In this document: positions 41,153 through 48,686 of the stretch, one piece after another | Layout: the number at the start of each line of letters is the position of its first letter | How positions within the stretch are numbered: the stretch's first letter is position 1 | Origin: JBAYSY01 sp041675885 | GTDB taxonomy: Bacteria > Pseudomonadota > Alphaproteobacteria > Rhodobacterales > Rhodobacteraceae | Reading direction: 5' to 3' | NCBI GenBank assembly: GCA_041675885.1 | Contig: JBAYSY010000013.1 | Coordinates: 1 to 57,512, forward strand | DNA length: 57,512 bases | Notes under the pieces: generated by a model | What the model saw: only the letters and a program-made list of their open reading frames with translations | What the model was told of the DNA's origin: nothing | Database searches by the model: none | Position numbers and translations under genes: made by a program

Positions 41153-41818
41153 TCACAGCCCGGCGGCGATCCGGGCGGCCTCGTCGCGGGGCCGGGCCAG
41201 AACCGAGCGGTCCTCGCCGGGGAAGAACCGGGCGCGGGTGGCGGTGGCCATCGGCGCCGGGGTCTCGATCAGCACCCGCGGGCCGGTGCGCGCGGTTTCG
41301 GCCCGCCAGCTTTTCGCCAGCGCGATCTGCCCGGCCTTGGTCGCGCCGTAGCCCGAGAAATAGCGTTCGCCGCCGCGCGGGTCGTCGAAGAACAGCGCGG
41401 TGCCCTGCGGGTCGGCCGCCAGCAGCAGGGGTTCCATCATCGGGATCATGAGGCCGGTGGCGCGCAGATTGGTGGCGACCGAACGTTCCCAGTCCTTGGG
41501 GTCGAGATGCCCGGCGGGTGACAGCGGCGCGGCATGGATCGCCGCATGGACCCAAAGCCCGGCACCGCCCCAGCGGTCGTGTACCGAGCGGCACAGGTGG
41601 CGCATCGCGCCTTCGTCGGTGATGTCGAGCGGCGCAAGCGTGGCCTGCCCCCCGGCGGCGCGGATCCGGTCGTCGAGTTCCTCAAGCCCGCCCACGGTGC
41701 GCGCGACGGCCAGCACATGCCAGCCGCGCGCGGCCAGCACCTCGGCCATGGCGGCGCCAAGCCCGCGCGAGGCGCCGGTGACGATTGCGAGACGGGGGGT
41801 GGGCAATGGATCGGTCAT
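41153..41818 (-). CDS. Short-chain dehydrogenase/reductase-family protein with altered active site
   Basis: 221 residues from MTDPLPTPRLAIVTGA. The NAD(P) loop TGASRGLGAAMAEVLAARG is intact and the YxxxK pair is in YGATKAGQIALAKSW. The catalytic Ser that normally lies about 13 residues before the Tyr is missing: the segment reads TALFFDDPRGGERYFSGYG, with FDD in its place. Activity as a dehydrogenase is therefore uncertain. It is divergent from bioY (110 bp). Function unknown. Confidence 0.8.
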   Translation of the reverse strand: MTDPLPTPRLAIVTGASRGLGAAMAEVLAARGWHVLAVARTVGGLEELDDRIRAAGGQATLAPLDITDEGAMRHLCRSVHDRWGGAGLWVHAAIHAAPLSPAGHLDPKDWERSVATNLRATGLMIPMMEPLLLAADPQGTALFFDDPRGGERYFSGYGATKAGQIALAKSWRAETARTGPRVLIETPAPMATATRARFFPGEDRSVLARPRDEAARIAAGL

Positions 41819-41862
41819 GGCGGCGGTTTCGCACCCCCTCGCCGGGCGCGCAAGGGGGATGA

Positions 41863-41892
41863 TTGACAAACCTGCCCCCTTGCCCCGACATT
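41863..41892 (+). promoter_or_regulatory. Candidate promoter of bioY
   Basis: A consensus -35 TTGACA (41863-41868) followed, after 18 bases, by GACATT (41887-41892), a weak -10. It lies 37-66 bp before ATG 41929. No biotin-specific operator was recognised. Confidence 0.4.
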
Positions 41893-41928
41893 GCGCCGCA
41901 AATCCAGTCTGGCGAAAGGTGCCTCCCC

Positions 41929-42489
41929 ATGACGCTATCCAAGGTTCTCGTTCCCACCCGGTCCCTGCCGGTCCATGCGCTGATGGTGCTGGGCGGTGCG
42001 CTGCTCATCGGCCTCGGCGCGCAGGCATCCGTGCCGATGTTCCCGGTGCCGATGACGTTGCAGACACTGGCGATCACCCTGATCGGGTTGACCTACGGCT
42101 CGCGGCTCGCCGCCGTGACGGTGGCGGTCTATCTGGCGGAAGGCGCGATGGGCCTGCCGGTGTTCTCGAACGGGGCCGCCGGGGTGGCGCATCTGTTCGG
42201 GCCGACCGGGGGCTTCCTGTGGGGCTTCGTCGCCATGGCCTGGCTGACCGGCTGGATGGTCGAGAACGGTTTCGGCAAGGGCTTCCTGCGGCTGTTCGCG
42301 GCGGCGATCGTGCCGGGGATGCTGCTGTTCGTGCCCGGTCTGGCGATGCTCTGGGCCGTGACGCCGCTTGGCCTGTCGGGTGCGCTGGCCGCCGGGGTGA
42401 CCCCGTTCCTGCTGGGTGCGGTGCTCAAGGCGCTGATCGCGACGCTGGCGGTGTCGGGGGTCTGGGCGGCGCTGTCCACCCGCCGCTGA
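41929..42489 (+). CDS. bioY: Biotin transporter BioY
   Basis: 186 residues. BioY is the substrate-binding membrane component of the biotin ECF transporter. The conserved VPMFPVPMTLQTLAITLIG segment, then AVYLAEGAMGLPVFSNG, and HLFGPTGGFLWGF identify it; six hydrophobic helices are expected. The ribosome-binding site GAAAGG precedes ATG 41929. No bioM/bioN genes are next to it, so it may work alone or with a shared energy module. Confidence 0.93.
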   Translation: MTLSKVLVPTRSLPVHALMVLGGALLIGLGAQASVPMFPVPMTLQTLAITLIGLTYGSRLAAVTVAVYLAEGAMGLPVFSNGAAGVAHLFGPTGGFLWGFVAMAWLTGWMVENGFGKGFLRLFAAAIVPGMLLFVPGLAMLWAVTPLGLSGALAAGVTPFLLGAVLKALIATLAVSGVWAALSTRR

Positions 42490-42513
42490 GCTCTCGGGCC
42501 TTGTCCGGCCTGG

Positions 42514-42543
42514 CGCCGCCCCCGGTCCAGGGGCGGCGTTTTT
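42514..42543 (+). terminator. Rho-independent terminator after bioY
   Basis: A perfect 9-bp stem (42514-42522 with 42530-42538), 7-base loop, then TTTTT. It lies 25 bp after the bioY stop. Confidence 0.92.
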
Positions 42544-42690
42544 GTCGGGAGCAGGCGGCCCGACCGCCCGGACGGGCGGCCGCTGCCCCCTGTGGGGCCG
42601 GGGAATCAGCCGGGGCGGTGGGCGGAATCGGTCAACAGGTCATGCGGAAAGCGGCGGCGGATGCAGTCCCCCTTGCCCGGAAACGCGGCG
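42544..42690. repeat. Dispersed palindromic repeat, copy D
   Basis: Contains GACCGCCCGGACGGGCGG, CCGCTGCCCCCTGT, AATCAGCCGGGG and, further on, CCCTTGCCCGGAAACG. The order of modules matches copy B. It lies between the convergent ends of bioY and lptB. Confidence 0.55.
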
Positions 42691-42703
42691 AATGCCCCGG
42701 ACC

Positions 42704-43492
42704 TCAGCCGATGCGGAAGCTCTGGCCCAGATAGACCCGGCGGACGTTCTCGTCGCGCACCACTTCCTCGGTGGTGCCGCTCATCAGCACCTTGCCGTCA
42801 TGCAGGATATAGGCGCGATCGACGATCTCCAGCGTCTCGCGCACGTTGTGGTCGGTGATCAGCACGCCGATGCCGCGGGTCTTGAGATCCTGCACCAGAT
42901 AGCGGATTTCGCCGACCGCGATCGGATCGACCCCGGCGAAGGGCTCGTCCAGCAGCAGGTATTTCGGGTTCGCCGCCAGACAGCGGGCGATTTCCACCCG
43001 CCGCCGCTCGCCGCCCGACAAGGACAGCGCGGGGGCGCGGCGCAGATGGGTGATCGAGAACTCGGTCAGCAGTTCCTCCAGCCGTTCGCGGCGCTTGTGG
43101 CGGTCGCGCACGGAGATTTCCAGCACCGCAAGGATATTGTCCTCAACCGACAGCCCGCGGAAGATCGACACCTCCTGCGGCAGGTAGCCGATCCCCAGCC
43201 GGGCGCGGCGATACATCGGCAGCCCGGTCACGTCATGGCCGTCCAGCAGCACCTGCCCGCCCTCGGGCGCGATCAGCCCGGCGATGGCGTAGAAACAGGT
43301 GGTCTTGCCCGAACCGTTCGGACCCAGGAGCGCCACCACCTCGCCCCGGCCGAGCTCCATGCTCACGTCCCGGATCACCGGGCGGCGGCGGTAGCTCTTG
43401 CGCAGGCCGATGACCTTGAGCCCGGCATCGCCCTGCGCCAGTTTCAGCTCCGGGCGCTTGTGCGGCTGTTCGGGCGATTCCCCGACCGGCAT
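42704..43492 (-). CDS. lptB: LPS export ABC transporter ATP-binding protein LptB
   Basis: 262 residues. Walker A GPNGSGKTT (about 57-65), Q-loop YLPQEVSIFRGLSVEDNI (typical of LptB), signature LSGGERRRVEIARCLA, Walker B YLLLDEPFAGVDP and H-loop LITDHNVRETL. LptB powers extraction of LPS from the inner membrane with LptFG. The N-terminal 25 residues (PEQPHKRPELKLAQGD) are an extra leader. The start shares one base with the lptA stop. In related genomes rpoN, hpf or ptsN often follow; here the next gene is a convergent bioY. Confidence 0.95.
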   Translation of the reverse strand: MPVGESPEQPHKRPELKLAQGDAGLKVIGLRKSYRRRPVIRDVSMELGRGEVVALLGPNGSGKTTCFYAIAGLIAPEGGQVLLDGHDVTGLPMYRRARLGIGYLPQEVSIFRGLSVEDNILAVLEISVRDRHKRRERLEELLTEFSITHLRRAPALSLSGGERRRVEIARCLAANPKYLLLDEPFAGVDPIAVGEIRYLVQDLKTRGIGVLITDHNVRETLEIVDRAYILHDGKVLMSGTTEEVVRDENVRRVYLGQSFRIG

Positions 43493-44010
43493 CAGTCGGC
43501 CGCGTCCGCGGGGGTGCCGCCGGGGCGGAACACGGTCTGCACCCGGCCTTCCATGGTGCCGGTCCCGGCGCGCAGGTCGGCGACCAGCCGCTGGCCCGAG
43601 ATCGACGCCGCGCCCTGGGTCAGCAGCACATCGCCCGACATCACCAGTTCGCCGGTGGCGACGGTATAGACCGCCTCGCGCGCCTCGGCGGCATCCTCGC
43701 CGGTGGCAAGGATCACGCCGCCGGTGGCATGGAGCCTGCGGATGCCGGTGCCGTCCTCGCCGTATTCCACCCGCACCTCGGCGGCGGAGAGGCGCATTTC
43801 GCCCTGCACCACCAGCACCTCGCCGGTGAAGACCGCGCGGCCCTCGGCCTGATCGACGCTGAGGCTGTCGGCGGTCACCTCGACCGGGGCCGAAGTATCC
43901 TGCCGCAGCCCGCCGAACCCCACCTGCATCCCCTGTGCCATGAGCGTGGCCGGGGCGGTCCAGAACGCAAGCGCGAGGGCGAGGGCGGGGAGGAGCGGGC
44001 GGAAGGACAT
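43492..44010 (-). CDS. lptA: LPS transport periplasmic protein LptA
   Basis: 172 residues from MSFRPLLPALALALAFW. A signal peptide (cleavage near LMAQG) precedes the OstA-like beta-jellyroll: VEVTADSLSVDQAEGRAVFTG, then GEMRLSAAEVRVEYGE and VYTVATGELVMSGDVLL, the usual repeat pattern. It forms the periplasmic bridge for LPS between LptC and LptD. It lies 25 bp after lptC and overlaps lptB by one base. Confidence 0.92.
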   Translation of the reverse strand: MSFRPLLPALALALAFWTAPATLMAQGMQVGFGGLRQDTSAPVEVTADSLSVDQAEGRAVFTGEVLVVQGEMRLSAAEVRVEYGEDGTGIRRLHATGGVILATGEDAAEAREAVYTVATGELVMSGDVLLTQGAASISGQRLVADLRAGTGTMEGRVQTVFRPGGTPADAAD

Positions 44011-44035
44011 GGCGGATGGCACTCGGGGCAAACAG

Positions 44036-44707
44036 TCAATCTGGATCGGGACGGGCGGGATCGGGTCGGCTGGAATCGGGGGCGTTCGCGGCCGGGTCCG
44101 GGTGGGCCGCAGGCTCGTATACCAGCCTTACCCCGTCCTTGAACAGCAGAACATAGTTCTCGCCGTCGGCATGCAGGGCAAGCCGCATCTTCCCGGCGGC
44201 GATCCGTCCGGCGGGGCCTTCGGCCTCGACCGGGCCGAGGCTTTCGACATGGGTGCGCGACAGGGCCGCGCTCAGCGCCCCGGTGTGCAACGTGTAGCCC
44301 GAGCCATGGATGATTTCGACCCCGCCGGAAAGCAGCAGCAGCCGTTCCCGCGAATCGAGCCGCGCCTCGGCGGCGATGGTCTCGCTCGACATGCCGTCGG
44401 GGGTGACCAGACGCATCCGCACCGCTCCGGCCTCGGCCGTGTCGGGGGCGGAGATGTCGGAACGCGCGGTCTCGGCGGTGATCGTCAGCGCGGCGCCGTC
44501 GCTGGTGACGGTGGCGTAGTTCGGGGCGCTCATCCTCGGTTCGCGGGCCAGTGCCTCGATATCCACATCGGCATAGGGCAGGCTGTCGCCCGGTTCGGTC
44601 CCGCGCGAGAACAGGAACAGCGTCGACAGCAGCCCGAGCGCGGCCAGCGGCAGCGCGACCTTCAGCAGCGCCACCAGCCGCGATCGGAAATTGCCGCGCC
44701 AGTCCAT
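44036..44707 (-). CDS. lptC: LPS export protein LptC
   Basis: 223 residues. One N-terminal membrane helix (about 12-34, LVALLKVALPLAALGLLSTL) is followed by a periplasmic jellyroll domain with SAPNYATVTSDGAALTITAE, as in LptC. The C-terminus is a low-complexity Asp/Pro/Arg tail. It receives LPS from LptBFG and hands it to LptA. Second in the rnd-lptC-lptA-lptB operon, 16 bp after rnd. Confidence 0.88.
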   Translation of the reverse strand: MDWRGNFRSRLVALLKVALPLAALGLLSTLFLFSRGTEPGDSLPYADVDIEALAREPRMSAPNYATVTSDGAALTITAETARSDISAPDTAEAGAVRMRLVTPDGMSSETIAAEARLDSRERLLLLSGGVEIIHGSGYTLHTGALSAALSRTHVESLGPVEAEGPAGRIAAGKMRLALHADGENYVLLFKDGVRLVYEPAAHPDPAANAPDSSRPDPARPDPD

Positions 44708-44723
44708 AGCCGCCTCCGCAGCC

Positions 44724-45338
44724 CTAGTGGCGGAAGATATCCGCCTCGTCGCCCCAGCCCATCAAGTCCAGTTCGGCCCGGACCGGCAGGAAGTCGAAGC
44801 ACGATTGCGCCAGCGCCAGCCGCCCCTCGCGCTCCAGCCGCGACTCCAGCTCCGCCTTGAGCCGGTGCAGGTAAAGCACGTCCGAGGCGGCATATTCCAT
44901 CTGCGCCTCGGTCAACTCGGCCGCGCCCCAGTCCGAGGTCTGCTGCTGCTTCGAGATATCGACGCCCGCGAGTTCGGCAAGCAGGTATTTCAGCCCGTGC
45001 CGGTCGGTATAGGTGCGCACCAGCTTGGAGGCGATCTTGGTGCACCACACCGGCGCCGTGGTCACGCCAAGCGCCGCCTTCAGCGCGGCGATGTCGAAAC
45101 GGGCGAAGTGGAACAGCTTGAGCACCCCGGGGTCGGCCATCAGCGCGGCAAGCCGCGGCGCATTCGCGCCGTCCCGGCCGATCTGCACCAGATGCGCGTC
45201 GCCGTCGCCCGCCGAAAGCTGCACGAGGCAGAGCCGGTCGCGGCGCGGGTCGAGCCCCATGGTCTCGGTATCGACCGCCACCACGGGGCCGAGGTCGAGC
45301 CCTTCGGGCAGGTCGTCGCGATACAGGTGGATGGCCAC
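44724..45338 (-). CDS. rnd: Ribonuclease D, short form
   Basis: 204 residues, only the DEDDy 3'-5' exonuclease domain; the HRDC part of E. coli RNase D is absent, as is usual in this bacterial group. ExoI VAVDTETMGLDP (Asp, Glu), ExoII HFARFDIAALK (Asp), ExoIII YAASDVLYLHRL (Tyr, Asp). The start is GTG at 45338, supported by GAGGA seven bases before it. It trims the 3-prime ends of structured RNAs. First gene of the operon with lptCAB, a conserved order in alphaproteobacteria. Confidence 0.92.
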   Translation of the reverse strand: MAIHLYRDDLPEGLDLGPVVAVDTETMGLDPRRDRLCLVQLSAGDGDAHLVQIGRDGANAPRLAALMADPGVLKLFHFARFDIAALKAALGVTTAPVWCTKIASKLVRTYTDRHGLKYLLAELAGVDISKQQQTSDWGAAELTEAQMEYAASDVLYLHRLKAELESRLEREGRLALAQSCFDFLPVRAELDLMGWGDEADIFRH

Positions 45339-45798
45339 GGGAAATCCTCGGCTGAAGGGCGGCAGGCAGGGCGCAGCAATACCCCCCCGGCCCGGGCCGG
45401 TCAACCGCATGGGGCGCCGGGGTGGGGGGCAGGGGGGTGCGCCCCGCCGGGCGCGGGCACCCCCTTGCCCGGACTCAAGGCGCGCCATGCACCGCCGGGC
45501 AGCTGCCGACCGCTGCCCCCTGTTGTGACTGGGAGGCAGCTGGGCATGGTGGCGGAAGTTTCCAACTTGCAGGGTAGCGCGGGTTGGTGGGGCGGAATGG
45601 GGAGAAGGCGGTCCTTGTCCGTTGTCCGGCTTGCGTTCCCCCTTCGCCGGGCCTTCCCAAGTCCCGCGGCCTGTGCCACAAAAGCGGCACGGACGCCCGG
45701 GCAACGGGTGCCGGTGACGGAATGCCGCGTGTGGTGGAATGCCATGAGCCGGGACAGGCGGGCAAGACAGGCGGGCGGGCAAGACAGGTGGGGGCGTG
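45339..45798. other. Intergenic region between rnd and the ABC importer (dispersed repeat copy E)
   Basis: 460 bp without a convincing gene. 45461-45530 is copy E of the dispersed palindromic family (CCCTTGCCCGGACTCAAG, CCGGGCAGCTGCCGACC, CTGCCCCCTGTTGTGAC). The rest should hold the promoters for the divergent rnd-lpt and importer operons; I could not identify them. In particular, no binding-protein gene for the importer is here. Confidence 0.6.
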
Positions 45799-46683
45799 AT
45801 GGGGGCAGGGGTGCCGCGCAGGCTGGGCCGGTCGGAGGCGGCGCGGGGATTCGTGCTGATCGGCCCGCCCGCGATCTATGCCATCCTGCTGCTGGCCGCG
45901 CCCCTGGGCACCATGCTGCTCTATTCCTTCCTGACCGACGGCTATCTGGAAATCATCTGGACCCTCACCCTCGACAACTACCGCGAGGCATGGACCGATC
46001 CGCTCTACCGTTCGGTCGTGCTGCGTTCTCTGCGGGTCGCGGCCATGGTGACGCTGGTGACGGTCTGCCTTGCCTTTCCGATCGCCTATTACGTCTCGTT
46101 CCACGTCCGGCCGTCGCGCAAGGGGCTGTGGCTGTTCCTGATCACCATCCCGTTCTGGACCTCCTACCTGATCCGGGTGTTCCTGTGGAAGGTGATCCTC
46201 GGCTACAACGGGGTGATCAATTCGGGGCTGCTGGGCCTCGGGGTGATCGACGAGCCGCTGACCTTCATCCTCTACAACGTCAACGCGGTGGTCATCACGC
46301 TGGCGCATGCCTATGCGCCCTTCGCGATCCTGCCCATTTTCGTCGCGCTGGAGCGGATCGACCGCTCGCTGCTGGAGGCCGGGCGCGATCTGGGCGAGAG
46401 CGGGCCGATGACCTTCTGGCGGGTCACGCTGCCCCTCGCCATGCCCGGTGTCGTCGCGGCGGTGCTGATCGTCTTCATCCCGACCATCGGCGACTATGTG
46501 ACGCCCGCGCTGGTCGGCGGGCCCGAGGGGCGGATGGTGGCGAATCTGATCCAGCTTCAATACCTGCGGCTTGACAATTTCCCGCTGGGTTCGGCCATCG
46601 CGCTTTCGGCCATGGCCATCGTCACGGTGGTCAGCCTCGTGTTCCTGTTCCTCAACCGCCGTTTCCTGAGGGCCGCGCCATGA
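45799..46683 (+). CDS. ABC importer permease, spermidine/putrescine type (PotB-like)
   Basis: 294 residues, start ATG 45799. Six hydrophobic helices, first at about 18-40 (GFVLIGPPAIYAILLLAAPLG); the EAA loop LLEAGRDLGESGPMTFWRVTLPLAMPG contacts the ATPase. GDYVTPALVGG is the PotB-type motif near the last periplasmic turn. Together with the next permease and the ATPase it imports polyamines or similar cations. Overlaps the next gene by 4 bases. Confidence 0.9.
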   Translation: MGAGVPRRLGRSEAARGFVLIGPPAIYAILLLAAPLGTMLLYSFLTDGYLEIIWTLTLDNYREAWTDPLYRSVVLRSLRVAAMVTLVTVCLAFPIAYYVSFHVRPSRKGLWLFLITIPFWTSYLIRVFLWKVILGYNGVINSGLLGLGVIDEPLTFILYNVNAVVITLAHAYAPFAILPIFVALERIDRSLLEAGRDLGESGPMTFWRVTLPLAMPGVVAAVLIVFIPTIGDYVTPALVGGPEGRMVANLIQLQYLRLDNFPLGSAIALSAMAIVTVVSLVFLFLNRRFLRAAP

Positions 46684-47480
46684 GGTTGCTGCGGGTCTAT
46701 GCGCTGGCCTATCTGGTGTTCCTCTACGCGCCCATCGTGCTGTTGCCGATGTTCGCCTTCAACAACGGGACGATCATCGCCTTTCCGCTCACGGGTTTCA
46801 CGACGCGCTGGTTCGAGGCGGTGATCGCCACGCCCGCGATCCGCAACGCGGTGCAGAACAGCCTGATCATCGCGGTTTCCAGCGCGGTGATCTCGACCGC
46901 GCTTGCGGTCTGCGCCGCGCGGGCCTCGACCCGCTACCGCTTTCCCGGCAAGGCGGGGATCATGGGGCTGATCATGCTGCCGATCGTGCTGCCCGAGATC
47001 ATCGTCGCCGTCTCGCTTCTGGTCGTGCTGCTGGGGGTCGGTGTCAACCTGTCGATCCTCACCGTGATCCTGGGCCATGTGCTGATCTGCACGCCGTTCT
47101 GCATCGCGATCCTCAATTCGGCGTTCCAGTCGCTCGACCGCTCATTGGAGGAAGCCGCCTACGATCTGGGCGAATCGCGCTGGTCCACCTTCCGGCTGGT
47201 CACGCTGCCTTTGGTGGCGCCGGGGATCGTCTCGTCGCTGCTGATCTCCTTCACCATCTCGCTCGACGAGTTCATCATCGCCTATTTCCTTGCCGGGACG
47301 CAGGCGACGCTGCCGGTCTACATCTTCTCGCAATTCCGCTTTCCGCAGGCGGTGCCGGTGATCATGGCGCTGGGGACGATCCTCGTCGCGCTTTCGGTCA
47401 CGCTGCTGGCCTGTGCCGAATATTTCCGCCGCCGGAGCATCGCGCGCACCGGCGGCCCGCAGTCCGGGGGACTTACGTGA
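46680..47480 (+). CDS. ABC importer permease, spermidine/putrescine type (PotC-like)
   Basis: 266 residues, six helices, first at about 7-28. The EAA loop is LEEAAYDLGESRWSTFRLVTLPLVAPG, and SLDEFIIAYFLAGTQATLPVYIFS is the PotC-type end motif. It works with the PotB-like permease (4-base overlap before) and the ATPase (4-base overlap after, on a GTG start), so the three are one tightly coupled operon. Confidence 0.92.
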   Translation: MRLLRVYALAYLVFLYAPIVLLPMFAFNNGTIIAFPLTGFTTRWFEAVIATPAIRNAVQNSLIIAVSSAVISTALAVCAARASTRYRFPGKAGIMGLIMLPIVLPEIIVAVSLLVVLLGVGVNLSILTVILGHVLICTPFCIAILNSAFQSLDRSLEEAAYDLGESRWSTFRLVTLPLVAPGIVSSLLISFTISLDEFIIAYFLAGTQATLPVYIFSQFRFPQAVPVIMALGTILVALSVTLLACAEYFRRRSIARTGGPQSGGLT

Positions 47481-48571
47481 GCGGCGCACCCATCATCGAG
47501 CTTGAGCGGATCGAAAAGCACTTCGGCGACTATCACGCGCTGCGCGGCATCACCGCCACGATCCGCGAGGGCGAGTTCTTCTCGCTGCTCGGGCCGTCGG
47601 GCTGCGGCAAGACCACGCTGTTGCGCACCATCGCCGGGTTCGAGGAGCCGTCCTCGGGCGTGCTGCGGATCGACGGGCGCGACATGGACGGGGTTCCCGC
47701 GAACCGGCGGCCCACGAACATGGTGTTCCAGTCCTACGCGATCTTTCCGCATCTGACGGTGGCCGGGAACGTGGGGTTCGGGTTGCGCCGGGCGCGGCTC
47801 GACAAGGCCGAGCTTGCCCGCCGGGTGGCCGAGGCGCTGGAGATGGTCGGCCTTGCCGGATACGGCGACCGCGCCGCCCATGCGCTTTCGGGCGGGCAGC
47901 GCCAGCGGGTGGCGCTGGCGCGGGCGCTGATCCTGAAGCCCCGGGTGCTGCTGCTCGATGAACCCCTGTCGGCGCTCGACAAGAAGATGCGCGAGCAGAT
48001 GCAGGTGGAACTGATCCGGTTGCAGCGGCAGGTGGGCATCACCTTCATCCTCGTCACCCACGACCAGGAAGAGGCGCTGGTGATGTCGGACCGCATCGCG
48101 GTCATGTTCGAGGGCGGGATCGCCCAGCTTGCCGACCCGGAAACGCTCTATCGCCGCCCGAACGCCCGCCGGGTGGCCGAGTTCATCGGCACGATGAATT
48201 TCCTGCCCGCCAAGGTGATTTCCGAAACCGGGGCCGGGATCGAGGTCGAGGTGGCGGGGCTGGGCCGTGCGGAACTGACGCAAGGGCAGGTCTCGGGCAT
48301 GACCGGGGCCGGGCCGGGGGTAAGCGCGGGCTTCCGCCCCGAGGCGCTGACGCTTTTGTTCGAGGGCCAGACCACGGCGGACCGCGAGAGCCCGGCCACG
48401 GTCGAGGAAGTGGTCTATTACGGCGACATGACCTATTACGACGTGCGGCTCGACGGCACCGGCCACCCGGTGCGGCTGTCGATGCGCAACCTGTTCGGCC
48501 GCCCGGTGCTGGAGATCGGCACCCGGACCCGGGTGGCGTGGAACCCCGGCGCGCTGGTCCTGTTCCGGTAG
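47477..48571 (+). CDS. ABC importer ATP-binding protein, spermidine/putrescine type (PotA-like)
   Basis: 364 residues, start GTG 47477 inside the end of the previous gene. Walker A GPSGCGKTTLLRTIAGFE (about 36-53), Q-loop MVFQSYAIFPHLTV, signature LSGGQRQRVALARAL, Walker B VLLLDEPLSALD, H-loop LVTHDQEEAL. The C-terminal TOBE-type domain (about 245-364) includes EEVVYYGDMTYYDVRL. It drives the PotB/PotC-like permeases. No substrate-binding protein is encoded before, within or directly after the operon. Confidence 0.92.
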   Translation: MSGAPIIELERIEKHFGDYHALRGITATIREGEFFSLLGPSGCGKTTLLRTIAGFEEPSSGVLRIDGRDMDGVPANRRPTNMVFQSYAIFPHLTVAGNVGFGLRRARLDKAELARRVAEALEMVGLAGYGDRAAHALSGGQRQRVALARALILKPRVLLLDEPLSALDKKMREQMQVELIRLQRQVGITFILVTHDQEEALVMSDRIAVMFEGGIAQLADPETLYRRPNARRVAEFIGTMNFLPAKVISETGAGIEVEVAGLGRAELTQGQVSGMTGAGPGVSAGFRPEALTLLFEGQTTADRESPATVEEVVYYGDMTYYDVRLDGTGHPVRLSMRNLFGRPVLEIGTRTRVAWNPGALVLFR

Positions 48572-48579
48572 GTGTAGGG

Positions 48580-48655
48580 GGTGCGCTGAAGCGCACCCTA
48601 CGACAAGGCCATGACCGGCCGGGGTGCGCCCCCGTAGGGTGCGCTTCAGCGCACC
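48580..48655. repeat. Inverted pair of the GTGCGCTGAAGCGCAC repeat
   Basis: 48580-48602 and 48633-48655 are exact inverted copies of a 23-base unit (GGTGCGCTGAAGCGCACC then CTACG) 30 bp apart. Each copy is itself a 6-bp hairpin with a TGAA or TTCA loop. They lie between the convergent ends of the importer and KpsC genes and could act as a two-way terminator. Directly after, 48661-48680 (CTTGCCCTCTGTTGTGCAAG) is a fragment of the other dispersed repeat (copy F). Confidence 0.75.
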
Positions 48656-48686
48656 GCCCCCTTGCCCTCTGTTGTGCAAGGTTCCC

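Noticed and set aside
41819..41928. Biotin-responsive operator before bioY
   Set aside because: No palindrome resembling known BirA or BioR sites was found.
45584..45799. A short open frame just before the ABC importer
   Set aside because: No family resemblance and no ribosome-binding site; overlaps the intergenic repeat neighbourhood.
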